Source: Astrocystis sublimbata
Lineage: Eukaryota > Ascomycota > Sordariomycetes > Xylariales > Xylariaceae
Assembly (NCBI GenBank): GCA_022453515.1
Contig: JAJNNY010000069.1
Coordinates: forward strand, 114,540-178,539
DNA length: 64,000 nt
Reading direction: 5' to 3'
Made by a program: the position numbers and the translations under genes. The notes below the pieces were generated by a model. It saw nothing but the letters and a program-made list of their open reading frames with translations. It had not been told where the DNA came from and made no database searches. Of the stretch, positions 23,576-34,031 are shown one piece after another; position 1 is the first letter of the stretch; each line of letters begins with the position of its first letter.

Positions 23576-26231
23576 ATGTCGAAACTTTTCACCCAACAAG
23601 GATGGAGACGGACTGCGGCTTTCAATGTGGTCCTAGCATGTATTTGTGATGTGATTTTAATCATACTCCTAATCATCAGCCTTTCTCAGCCGGGAGCTTC
23701 CTTGGCTCATCCCAGCATCATCTTCGAAGGCAGCTGTACCACCTCATCCAGACTCAATATAACACTCCACTTGCTCATCAATGTGGTCTCGACCGCAGTG
23801 CTTGCGTCGTCCAATTTCTTCATGCAAATCTTAAGCGCCCCTTCCCGAGACGAGATAGACCGGGCTCATGGCTGGCTTCGATCTGTTGATATCGGTATTC
23901 CGTCTATTGGAAATCTTTCGCACGTGTCCAGACTGAAGGCGAGTAGCTGGCTGATATTGCTGGCAACGTCGCTTCCAATACACCTATTTTTCAACAGCTC
24001 TGTGTTCGAAACAACTCTTCAAGGGTCACAGTGGCATCTGACACTTGCCTCAGAGGCATTCATACATGGAGCTCCCTTTTACCCACCAGGAGCTAGCCTT
24101 TCACCTGCAGGAAGCCTTGGTCCCTCCCCGCCTGGCGACGCGGTTAGCATTGGCGGATACGGAGACCCAGTTGCTATCGATGAATATCTGAACCCTTCAT
24201 CGGAGGTTCGCAAAAAGATAGCGGTTACAGCAGAGAGTTCCCGTTCTTGGACTTTCATGAGCGCTGAACAATGTCGTTCAGAGTATATGTCTTGCAAGCC
24301 ACGCGTGGTTTATGATGATGTACTGCTCATTCTCGATCCCGTTTCCACACCTTTGGGCTGGACAAGGTCGAATACCTTTTCATTCGATTCGTCCACAAAC
24401 CTCTCCGAACGCTGGGATCCGCTTGTTCCCCCGGATACCGTCAATTCATTATGGTTTTCGACTCAGTGCAACACGACACGCCGCACATCGTCAACAGATA
24501 ATGATGGAGTTGAGTGTATCAATACTTGTCTTGGGGCTTTGGGATTGGATAGATGGGGTTTCTATTATGGAGATCTGATGACACTATCAAGCAAGCCCTG
24601 GCTCTTGGAATTTTTCCCAGCTGTTAGGCACCACAGACAGTCCTTGTTCGAAGAGGGGGTTAATTTCAACGGGAGTTTCAACTCAATGCGCGTTGATCAC
24701 TGTCTCGCTAGGAAAGCTGAATCAACGTGCAAAGTCGGCCTTTCAAATTCACTGCTTCTCATTGTCATACTCAGTATATTTGTCAAGATGGTACTGGGTA
24801 GTGTTGCAACTTGGAAAATTCCGTTCGCTTCTATTGTTACACCAGGCGATGCGATTGAATCATTCATTCGATGTCCGGATCATGTAACGCAAAGCCTTGG
24901 CTCGCTAGGGACTTTGGATGCCCAGGAAATTGAGGTTCGTACCCTCAGTCCTGCCAACTACTACCGATACAAAATTTTAAACACTAATTACTCGCCATAG
25001 TTTGGAACAAGGCAACATTGGTATGAGGTTGTTGATGTCGGATTCAAGGGTACAGTTCAACCTCGAAGATGGAAGGAGAGCCCGCGACGCTTTAGGCACA
25101 TCGTCCCGTACCCGACTTGGGTTAAAAGTTATTCAATACTTTTAGGGGCGTTCGCCTTACCCGTAGCTGGTTTTTCGGCATCTGCTACTTTAACAAAACA
25201 ATATTAGTAAGTGTACACCTACGGCGTTGTTAATATACTAATATAAATGGGATTTCAAGCACTTACTCACTCGATCGTTCACATGGAGTCTTGTCCTTAT
25301 ATCTTTGGGATCAAGATAAAACTCCAGGTTATATCGCTGTACTATTGCTTGCCAATGTACCACAACTCATCTTATCTCTTTGCTACTTTAGCTGCAATTC
25401 GCTTCTAACTCAGATCCATGTGGAGAAAGAATGGAACAGTTTCAGTACTTTATACAAACCTCTCCGTGTTTCCTATCCTAAAGGCCAGCAGGTCTCCTCC
25501 TACCGTCTGCAGCTCCCTTACAGACTTAGTATCCCACTCATTCTTATTAGTATCCTATTTCATTGGCTCGTTTCTAACGCAATATTTCTATATGTCAATG
25601 AAGGCGGTATGTATTCAATCTAACTCCCGCTTACTCTATTGAAGTATTACTCATGACAAGTTAGGCTACTGGCAAGGATGGTCAAGTCTTACCAACCTTG
25701 AGGACAAGTTTGCAGTCTCTGCTTTATCTTTGATCTCGATTAGTTACTCCCCGTTGTTTATCCTTATCCTAGTTATCACAACTCCTTTCTTTATTATATT
25801 TCCACCTCTATTTTTCGGCTTTCTTAAGACAGAGGGCAATATGGTTGCCGGAGGCTGGAACTCTCTTGTAATTTCTGCAGCATGCCATATACACGACACA
25901 GAGGCCAATCAAGATGAAGAGCAGGTTTCTGATGGTAATGACAGCGATGATACTAAAGGTGAGGCTGTTGCTCTACAAATCCTGCCAGCTGCTTGCTAAC
26001 AGCACTGAACATTGCGAAGATCCATCAATCCACTGTGCTATCATGGAAGATGAAGCACGCTATAAGCGATTACGCCAACTCACTCGAAGGAGATTAAAAT
26101 GGGGGGCTATGCCAGTAACCATGGCGACAGAGGAACCCGGCTCTAGCGAAGGGGACATTGTTCGCCATCTGGGATTTGGCGGCGAAGAACACGACATTTC
26201 GGAGCCGAAAACTGGCGAGTACTACCTCTAG
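23576..26231 (+). CDS. DUF6536-type large polytopic membrane protein
   Basis: Five exons (23576-24934, 25001-25206, 25260-25606, 25665-25958, 26020-26231) give 805 aa in phase. The family signature is clear: GWRRTAAFN at the N-terminus, a first TM, then HLLINVVSTAVLASSNFFMQ, LSAPSRDEIDRAHGWL, VDIGIPSIGNL and LPIHLFFNSSVF. A long extracellular loop follows, then C-terminal membrane segments containing LLANVPQLILSLCYF and the closing LKWGAMPV...GHLGFG-like tail (VRHLGFGGEEHDI). Proteins of this family are abundant in Pezizomycotina and have no known function. An alternative start at 23528 is not ATG-based. The last acceptor (26019) was chosen to restore the family C-terminus. Confidence 0.88.
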
Positions 26232-26518
26232 ATGCATACTTCAGACCTAGGTAGATAAGCACTATAAGAACAATCAACCTTATTAGTATTAGCTACAATA
26301 TAATGTTTCCTAGAGGTTGTTAGTACTTGATGGTCAATCCTATCAGAGGGAGAGGACATTTAATTGTTCTCTATCAATGTCCCTACTTACTTACTGAAAT
26401 AGTGCCGCTATACCTCAAAAAGCTTAGACCTAACCCTTTGAAAGCGCGCACTTGTGGATTCGGGTGCCATCGTGAGAAGGAGGAGGAGCACTGGCCTATC
26501 GTGAGGACTTGCAAAGCC

Positions 26519-27718
26519 TCACCATATACACGTCCAGGAATACAAAGGGAAAAGATGGGTTTCGTCATCTTGCCCATCCTCAAACTTTTCCCCATCGCGC
26601 GCAGCCCACATTCTCCTCACAGCTATCCATGAATCCAGAGTCCCGTCCATGCCCACGTCCTCACGCTCAGCATGCCGCATGACACTATCTACCCACTCGC
26701 GGCACGCACGTTCGCGGTCGTCCGTCATTCTGGCTGCCATGCCTCGTAGATCCGGGTAAATAGCTTCCTCCTGTGCCTGCAGCTCGTGTAAGAAGCGTAT
26801 AGCGACAGGGACCGTAACTCTGACCGCGTCCAACTGACCGGGCCCTTCCCCCTGGCCGCTCTTTGACGAGTCCATAAGGCTTGCGAAAGACACAGGCCTG
26901 CTTAGATGCGCATCGTCTCCAGTGCGTACCATTAATATACGGGCCTCGGGCATTAAACGCTCTAGCCAAGCCGCTATTGCGATGTGATCAACGCCCGTCG
27001 TGGGAGTTGGCTGTAGAGGACATGGCTCGGGAATGACGTTTTCGTCAGATATAAGCAGAATAGCGCGGAAAAGATGACCCATATCGAAGCCGTGTTCGTA
27101 CCACGTCTTCGCAACATCTGCCTGTGGAAAGACTGCGTGCGGGAATACGCTTTCTACACCTTGAGGGCGGGGAGCGTAGCGAAAGACAACTTTTTCGTTA
27201 AGCCAGGCGGATATAGAATCGCATAGTTGCCGGTGTAGATCAACTACGGCTGCTATGTCGAGCGAGTCCGAGCCTGAAAGATGCGGAACCTGGAACGCCT
27301 TGGCGCAAGAGTTGTAACGTTGTAGATTGGGTCGGCCGCTGTACAATTGGGCCCATTCGCGGTAAATGTAACAGCCTAATCGCCGGTCTGTATATCCGTA
27401 CCCATGGCGCCCTGAATTTCTCTCTTTACCAACGAAGTATACGGCGGTTTGTTTGTTGAGTAAGTCAAATTGTGGCAGGCCGACTCCCTCTCGTTGCATA
27501 ACGTCCTCAGGCTTCTCCATCATCAAGACATTCGACCAGCCGTGGGAGAACGGGATCTGAAAACGTAAACAACATGCTGCATCCTCGTAAAACAAGTCTG
27601 TAAGATGCCTTCGTACAACCTGAAGCTCGTGTGGTGAGAGGCGTATTAGAAGTATCCAAAGTCTTCTGAGCATACTTCTGGTTCCAGCATGGTGCCTCTC
27701 TATCTCGTGGTGCGGCAT
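26519..27718 (-). CDS. Hypothetical fungal protein, function unknown
   Basis: Uninterrupted 399-residue frame with coding-like composition and no signal peptide or TM segment. I do not recognise a family. Visible blocks are an N-terminal Arg/Leu-rich helix region, YGYTDRRLGCYIYREWAQL, a middle HLSGSDSLDIAAVVDLHRQ segment and an acidic C-terminus rich in Met/Arg. A second frame starting MNFNQPQSQ at 27827 overlaps the first 200 nt and could be an upstream exon, but no splice joint keeps phase, so the ATG at 27718 is used with reservation. 287 nt separates it from the DUF6536-type gene end (convergent). Confidence 0.6.
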   Translation of the reverse strand: MPHHEIERHHAGTRSMLRRLWILLIRLSPHELQVVRRHLTDLFYEDAACCLRFQIPFSHGWSNVLMMEKPEDVMQREGVGLPQFDLLNKQTAVYFVGKERNSGRHGYGYTDRRLGCYIYREWAQLYSGRPNLQRYNSCAKAFQVPHLSGSDSLDIAAVVDLHRQLCDSISAWLNEKVVFRYAPRPQGVESVFPHAVFPQADVAKTWYEHGFDMGHLFRAILLISDENVIPEPCPLQPTPTTGVDHIAIAAWLERLMPEARILMVRTGDDAHLSRPVSFASLMDSSKSGQGEGPGQLDAVRVTVPVAIRFLHELQAQEEAIYPDLRGMAARMTDDRERACREWVDSVMRHAEREDVGMDGTLDSWIAVRRMWAARDGEKFEDGQDDETHLFPLYSWTCIW

Positions 27719-28469
27719 AATACGACGCTGAAGGCACAGGGTAGGGCCAGAATGCGGAATCGTCTTCGTATATGCGTATCTCCCGGTATGTCTCCAGGGA
27801 CTGTGATTGAGGCTGGTTGAAGTTCATTTTGGGGGTAACAGGTTGAGGAAGGCTTTTGATTGAGATTTGGTTGTACTGGAAGAAGGTTTATTGTGTGGAC
27901 TAGGTGTGTGCATGCAAGCAAAAGTAAAAAGGCGGAAGTGACGGGGAGGGCATGCCAGAGTTTATAAACATGTACCCTAGGTAAGAGGTAGGTACTTAAA
28001 GTACCTGTTCTACACTTGGAAAACCTTAAAAAATTGTCGAGAAGCAATACGAGGCGCAGTGTCTTGTATATGCGTGACCCCTCCTGCTTAAAGGCAGGTG
28101 CAAACTAAAACCACATGCGGGCCATATATCAAAGAAAACATATGCTGGAATTAGGGGAGTATATGTATTAAGTGAAAGGCCACCATTCCGCGAAGCGACA
28201 TATCATACATCAACACGGCGTTTAAATATTCTGATACAATTATAATTACAAAATCGCGACGAGGCAGGACGCAATGAACGGGACAAGGGACAAACCACTA
28301 AACTTCCAAGTATATGAACGCCTATCTTCTATAATATACAAATGTTTCCCAATAAAGGAATAATACTACAAATATACTCGCAATGCCCACTAAACGAAGA
28401 AATATCTAGCACTATAAACTCTGAATAATAAATTGCCCATAAACTCTGAAGTGTCAACCATCGCTGTCT
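27719..28469. other. Intergenic, no gene seen
   Basis: 751 nt, AT-rich especially 28140-28440. It holds the upstream region of one minus-strand gene and the 3' flank of the next. Nothing recognisable beyond the uncertain MNFNQPQSQ frame near 27827. Confidence 0.45.
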
Positions 28470-29455
28470 CTAGTAGCGATAGGTTTCAGTAACCATTGGA
28501 GATGGACCATAATACCGTTCTTTACCAGTAGTATCAAGCTGCATAGGCGATGAGCCGTAGTGCCGTTCTCTCCCAGTGGTATCGAGCTGCATAGGTGACG
28601 AGCCGTAGTATCCCCTGGGAGTCGAGTCGACCAACATTGGTGTAGTTGCATGTGAGCCATACCTGTCGGTTCGCCCATGCCGCTCTTTGTCGCTCGCCCA
28701 TTCTTGTTTATGCTCGAAGATTTTTGCTGGGAAGCTGCCTACAAAGGGCAAGTGTTCATTTGCACGATCATAGCAATAGTCTTCGAGAGCATCTAAGACG
28801 AAACCCATTAGTCTCGTGATAGTTAAAAAGTAAGACGAAGAAGACTCATGTCTGTCGAGTGGCGATAGTTCGGAGTGACAAAAGGGGTCAATAATAAGTA
28901 AATCGCGGAAGCACTCACCCAAATTGCACGGAAGCTGAATCTGTTTTGCACAGTCAAGAAGATGGAGAACTTCCTTCAACCAAACACGGCAAGTCCATCG
29001 GCTTTCTCCTTGGGGGAGATATCGGGGATCCATGAGATGGACCTTCGAAGCATATGCATCAAGCGCCCCAATACTGACAGAACTCCCAATCTTCAAAACA
29101 ACCACCAAGCTCTTAGACCTCAGAGGGTCACGCACTGAGCGGACTTCCTTGTAAAGGTCAAGGGCTTGCCGGCCGGCGTCTGTAGCATGAACCAGATATC
29201 CTTTTGGTGCCTTGTTTTCTGTTAAGTACAAGGCCCAATGCTGGTTGATAGAGAATAAGTATAAGACCTAGGCCCGATTCGGTTCACTATAAAGGTTCTC
29301 ACATATTTGGGCTGCCCGTTGACTGTGCGTAGATACTGAAGCGTGATGTATAAGGAGTCGTGAGAAGTGGTATCATAAGAGGATGAGGTGGTGGCTTGCG
29401 TTGAGCTAACGCCAGTCCCAGTGGCTCGGCGAGAGTGAGTCTGATGAGAATACAT
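28470..29455 (-). CDS. Hypothetical protein with HWALYL motif and C-terminal 16-residue repeats
   Basis: Exon 1 (29455-29303) and exon 2 (29240-28470), joined across a 62-nt intron, give 307 aa. The Ser/Thr-rich N-terminus leads to LRTVNGQPKY-HWALYLTE, and the joint restores this conserved-looking block. A middle region (LGSSVSIGALDAY-like, WTCRVWLKEVLHLL) resembles small fungal proteins with a papain-like or related compact fold, but I cannot name the family. The C-terminus carries two and a half imperfect copies of a 16-residue unit (YYGSSPMQLDTTGRER). No signal peptide. A strong GTGAGT donor near 28920 exists but no acceptor keeps the frame. Confidence 0.65.
28494..28610 (-). repeat. 48-bp in-frame tandem repeat (2.5 copies) in a coding region
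   Basis: Units 28563-28610 and 28515-28562 encode YYGSSPMQLDTTGRER and HYGSSPMQLDTTGKER; a third partial copy (YYGPSPM) covers 28494-28514. High nucleotide identity suggests recent slippage or unequal exchange. Confidence 0.85.
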
Positions 29456-30216
29456 CTTTAAGGAAAGAAATTGAAGATATTCAAACGGTTTGTTTGTATG
29501 AATTCGAGGTAATGGAATAAGAGGATGATATTGAACTGTTTCTTATGCCTACTTACATTGAGGAGGGAAGGTATTGTGTGACCTTTATACTTGAACATGA
29601 TCGCACCTAGAGCTCTACCTAAGTCGTGCCCATTATCAAGACCTCAGCATATATGTCGGCGCTTAGATGAACGAACGGCGGTATTACCTCAAAGTGTTGT
29701 TGGTTCTTGCGACATAGCAACTGCATTAGCAGCTCAAGCTGTGTTTTACATATTCCAGTTGAGTGTCTTGGCGCCCTATCCGTGGCAGCCTGGATGCCCT
29801 GGCGACTTCTTGCAGTAGGACTTCCTTTCAACTTGAGAAGCAAGTTGAAATCAGCTAGCTCTTATGCTAGTGAGGTTAGTATCAAGTATTCAAATCCTTC
29901 ACCCGCGAGGCTGGCGCCGGCGCTAGGTATGTCGAATCGACTATGCCTGGCGCGAGGCACTATGAGACTTTTGATTGGCGTAGGGAGCCCCAACTCCAGA
30001 TGTAGTGGGACCCTCTAACGTCTTAGTTCAAACGGCGAGTGAAATACATCCTTTCTCCTCCACCTTCGTTTTGCGTTTTGCTTCCAACATCTCCACCACA
30101 TGGGCGGCTTCTCTTGTCATCTACTCCCAGGTCGCCTAACTTATCGAATATTTATGATACAAGGATAGCAGCCGTACAAGTCTTTGGCCGATTCAAGCGC
30201 TTAAAGTCGGATCAAT
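29456..30216. other. Divergent intergenic region, no gene seen
   Basis: 761 nt between minus-strand and plus-strand starts. Open frames here have no motif. Presumed promoters for both neighbours. Confidence 0.45.
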
Positions 30217-32073
30217 ATGTACCGTCACCGTCTCAGTGACGAGAGAGTAGTGCGGGCGCTGGAGGCCATAGAGAATACGGAACTACCTTATCCATCGACC
30301 TGGTTGCTGACCTCCTTCATTCATGCGGCTATGGATCCTGTATTGGCTGCCATCTATGTGAACGATAGAATGGCAAACGGTGATGCTCGGTCTCTCGTAT
30401 CAGATTGGGTTTACATTATCGAGTCCATAACGCGCAAAGGCTCTCTTCCCAACCTTCCAGATGCCAATGCTCAGCGTGCCATCACCAGGCGGGATGGAAA
30501 TCGGTGTTGTATAACAGGGAAGAAGGGCAGCATTTTCGATCCCTTGTGTGTCGTGCCCGTTATAGCAATTCCGACCGGCTGGATTACTGAGGAGGTTAGT
30601 CAACATTGGATGTTTGGGAGATCACACGTGTGCTCATGTTAAGCTCGTTTAAAGACTGACTTCAATCTACGAAGGGGCGGGTTTTCGACATGATGGGTGC
30701 GTTCTTGGGGCCACCGTATCGGGACTGGTGGTTCGACTTTCTGAAAGACCCAGACTACATGACACCGTACGCTAATCATTGGTTGGTACGGCGATCCGCG
30801 TCTGTTGCATATGCCAATGGATTCGTTAAGCTGCAGAGACTGGACTCGATGATTGAGGTAAGTGGAAGCTTTAAAATAAGCTATGATGTCTTGTTTCAAG
30901 CACTTCCTTCTGACGTCTCGCACACAGTTTCAGGTCCAGTATGCACATGTAGGGCCAGTAGTTGAACTAGACGTTGAGGGCAATCGGCCACTTCTAGGAG
31001 ATCACTCACGCTCTGGAATGGTTAAAGTCGATGCACGATTTATCGGCACACATGCAAGGCTGTGCACCAGCATCCGACTGCTTGACCTTGCCAGATGCAT
31101 CGCGGCTCAAATTTTGGACGGACCTCGATTATCGCCATCAACATATCGTCCTCAGTCATACCCTCGGGAATCGCCCATCAAGCGCGCAATGTCCCGAACA
31201 CTATCTTCTATGCTTCCTTTGGGAACCCTAGGCCGTGTCGCCCTTTCGCTATGGTTGATGACACCAAGACGAGTGCGCATCACGGCTTACGGGCTGCTGC
31301 GGAAGATTGGAGAAGCCCTCTATGGAAAGAGCACCTTTTTCGTTCAAAGGCTTCCTTTCGGACTCTACCTTAAGCATCATCTTGGGGAAGGCACTTACCG
31401 TAATGAACACAACGCGATGCGACTTGTTCAGCAATACACGACCGTTCCATTGCCTAAGCCTCTTGATCTGATACTTGCCCGGGATTCAACTCCGGAGTCA
31501 GATGAGGAATATCTGTTGATGACGCGACTGCCAGGTTTACCTCTTTCTCAATGTAACGAAATCCTATCTGAAAGCGACTGCGAACGAATCACGATGCAAA
31601 TGCAAGACTACTTGACCCAGATCAGATGTATACCCAACATGGTCAACGATGAAAACCCGATTTGCAACACCCTTGGCATAGAGATTCGAGACTCTCGCAT
31701 ACGTAGCGGAAGGCCCATGGGGCCGTTTCCCGACGAGGCCGCCTTCAGCAACATACTGAGATTGTCGGACGATCCTGGTCGTCGGGGACACAGCATAGTA
31801 TTCACACATGGGGATCTGAATCCGCGAAACATCTTGATTGACCTGGTCACACAACCAGACGGTTCTGAGGGTTGGAGCGTGTCCGGCATCGTGGATTGGG
31901 AGTTTGCCGGCTATTACCCCGAGTACTGGGACTTCACGAAGTCGTTGTTCGAGGGATTCCGATGGAAGAAACGGTACAATGACATGGTCAAAAATATCTT
32001 TAAGGCTTTTGGTGATTATTCTCAGGAGCTGGATGTTGAAACCCGGGCTTGGGGGATGGGGGACGGAATATGA
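30217..32073 (+). CDS. HNH-like / aminoglycoside phosphotransferase-like fusion protein
   Basis: Exons 30217-30594, 30675-30857 and 30928-32073 give 568 aa. The N-terminal ~250 residues match a fungal HNH-nuclease-like module (RRDGNRCCITGKKG, then GAFLGPPYRDWW, NHWLVRRSASVAYA and GDHSRSGMVKVDARFIGTHA). The expected catalytic His of the AHI.P segment is absent (FDPLCVVPVI is there instead). The C-terminal half is an APH/choline-kinase-like fold: a small lobe around LYGKSTFFVQRLPFGLYLKH, then the catalytic loop THGDLNPRN (His481, Asp483, Asn488) and the metal-binding IVDWEFAG. Intracellular, substrate unknown. The two halves are in one frame, but a gene split between them (second start near 31207) cannot be excluded. 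Confidence 0.82.
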
Positions 32074-32754
32074 AGACTGGCAATGTTTGGAAACTGAAGC
32101 TACCTCTTCGAGTAATTGATTGAACTGGGCCTATTGTAAACACCGCACTTATTTCCCCGCAAATCACAAGAAATTCAACATTGGCATCGCTTGACTCGTC
32201 GTAAATAGTGCCCCTGGTTGAATTGCCACCGTCTTTAATTCATGTCTGAGATCAATCTAACAGGGAGGTGTGGTGCACTAAATTCACTAGTTGCCCCTAT
32301 ATCCAAGGTTGAAGGACGCTATATTATGCGCGCGTACCTGGCATGTGGGCGTAACATTAAGTGTCCGGGTCCACATCTATCTACAGTCAACCACACCGGA
32401 CACTTAATCTTACGCCCACGGGCCTGGGCTAGGCCTTTTAGTGTCCAGCGACAGCTGCACTTAGGCGTCCTTCATCACCAACAATTCTCGGGTTACTTTA
32501 GCGTGAGCTACAGAGGTTAGAAGGGGCAAGACAGCCACTGAGTTTAGGCAGCTTGCGATACGTGTGCCTCGAGGTAGGCCTCTTTCCAGTCCCTCATATC
32601 TGTCGTCGCGAGGAAGCACTTGCAGCTTATATAGCCCAAACTTTCTACTTACCTTGGTACAGATCTGCTGTGTCAGTTATCGAGCATCATTTACAGATTA
32701 TAAGCCCTGGTTTGATCATCTGAGGCTGCGACGATCAATTCTGTCGTTTTCATT
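32074..32754. other. Intergenic with a 24-bp inverted repeat
   Basis: 681 nt between two plus-strand genes. Besides the inverted repeat at 32345-32419, nothing is recognised. Confidence 0.5.
32345..32419. repeat. Inverted repeat, 24-bp arms, 27-nt loop
   Basis: Left arm 32345-32368 (starting GTGGGCGTAA, ending GTGTCCGG) is the reverse complement of 32396-32419 with one mismatch. No obvious target-site duplication; could be a miniature element remnant or a strong hairpin. Confidence 0.8.
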
Positions 32755-33510
32755 ATGACCTTCCCAACCATCACCACAGGCCCCGCGCCAGCACAACCCC
32801 ACACCCATACCGTCGTCTTCTTACACGGTCGCGGCGACAACGTGCAAGCCTTCGCCAACGGCCTCGGCCACTGGCGCGACTCAAGAAACCGCACCCTCGC
32901 CGACGCATTTCCCACATTCAGATGGGTGCTGCCGCAGGCGCCGATGCGCAAACTCGCCAGCGGCCCCGAGACCTGGCCGCAGTGGTTCGACGTGTGGAAC
33001 GTGCGCGACTTCGCCGAGAACGAGGAGCTGCAGGCCGAGGGCCTCCGCGAAGTCATCCCCGTCTTCCGCAAGATGCTGGCGGACGAGGCGGCGCGGCTGG
33101 GCGGGCGCTGGGATCGCATCGTGCTCGCCGGCATCAGCATGGGCGCCGCCACGAGTACGCACTTGCTGTTCAACCTGAAGGAGCCGCTGGGCGCCTTCAT
33201 GGGCTTCTCGGCCAGGTGTCCGTTTTCCGGCAGGTCGCTGACGAAGATGAGAGAGGTCATGGCGCTGGACGATGTACCGGAGCATAATGATGTGCTGGCC
33301 AAGACGCCCGTTTTGCTCGAGCATTGCGCTGATGATCCGCTGGTGCTCGTGCAGAGAGGTCGCGCCTTGAGAGATACGCTACGCGAATTCGGGTGCCAGG
33401 TGGAGTGGAAAGAATATCCGAACGGAGGCCATTGGTTTCATACTCCTCAGGGAATGGATGATGCGGTGAATTTCATCGAAACCCATGTTATGAACAAGAT
33501 GAGGACATGA
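32755..33510 (+). CDS. Carboxylesterase/acyl-protein thioesterase-like serine hydrolase
   Basis: Single exon, 251 aa, no signal peptide. Alpha/beta-hydrolase of the phospholipase/carboxylesterase (APT1-like) family. It has FLHGRGDN (oxyanion region, residues 22-29), the nucleophile elbow GISMG (Ser128), acid CADDPLV (Asp193 or 194) and the catalytic His226 in NGGHWFH. Length and spacing are normal for the family. A likely role is hydrolysis of acyl esters or thioesters in the cytosol. The coding sequence is notably GC-rich compared with its flanks. No evident link to either PKS locus. Confidence 0.9.
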   Translation: MTFPTITTGPAPAQPHTHTVVFLHGRGDNVQAFANGLGHWRDSRNRTLADAFPTFRWVLPQAPMRKLASGPETWPQWFDVWNVRDFAENEELQAEGLREVIPVFRKMLADEAARLGGRWDRIVLAGISMGAATSTHLLFNLKEPLGAFMGFSARCPFSGRSLTKMREVMALDDVPEHNDVLAKTPVLLEHCADDPLVLVQRGRALRDTLREFGCQVEWKEYPNGGHWFHTPQGMDDAVNFIETHVMNKMRT

Positions 33511-34031
33511 GAAGTAGGGAACGGGTTGACGAATGAGGGTTGAGAATAGTAAAATAAAATTCATCGATGCTGATGCGTTGCAAATTCTATGAGATCAACA
33601 GGTATGAATGCATCATGCTGGAGCAAACACAGTGTTTATCTTTCCCCAGATGGAGATCACATACTATATCCGAATTGGGAGTGGACTTAAGCTAAGCCAG
33701 GCGCAGGATAAAGAAAAGGGCCCAATCTCCGGGGCTTGTAGTAGGATAAAGTGACACTTTCATTTCACACCGTACACTAGCCTGAGGGAAAGTGCCAAGA
33801 AGTATGTAAATTGAAGGGCGCGTTAGGGCTGGCTTATACGACTTGTACCTATGTACATTACTTAATACTTCGACTGACAACAATAACACACAGGTATATA
33901 ATGGACTTTTATCTTTTTTTTCTGTCGTCTCGTATCTCTTCAACATACGAACACTCGAGTTTGAAAATCCTCTTTGAATATTCTTAGCATTGGAGTTTTC
34001 CGCTGCCAGCAACCCTTCACTCCGACGAAAG
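33511..34031. other. Intergenic, no gene seen
   Basis: 521 nt of AT-rich 3' flank and upstream region of the aminopeptidase gene. Nothing recognisable. Confidence 0.5.

Noticed and set aside
27507..27827. Frame MNFNQPQSQ... as a first exon of the 26519-27718 gene
   Set aside because: No donor/acceptor pair joins it in phase. It overlaps the preferred frame for 200 nt, so it was left out of the model.
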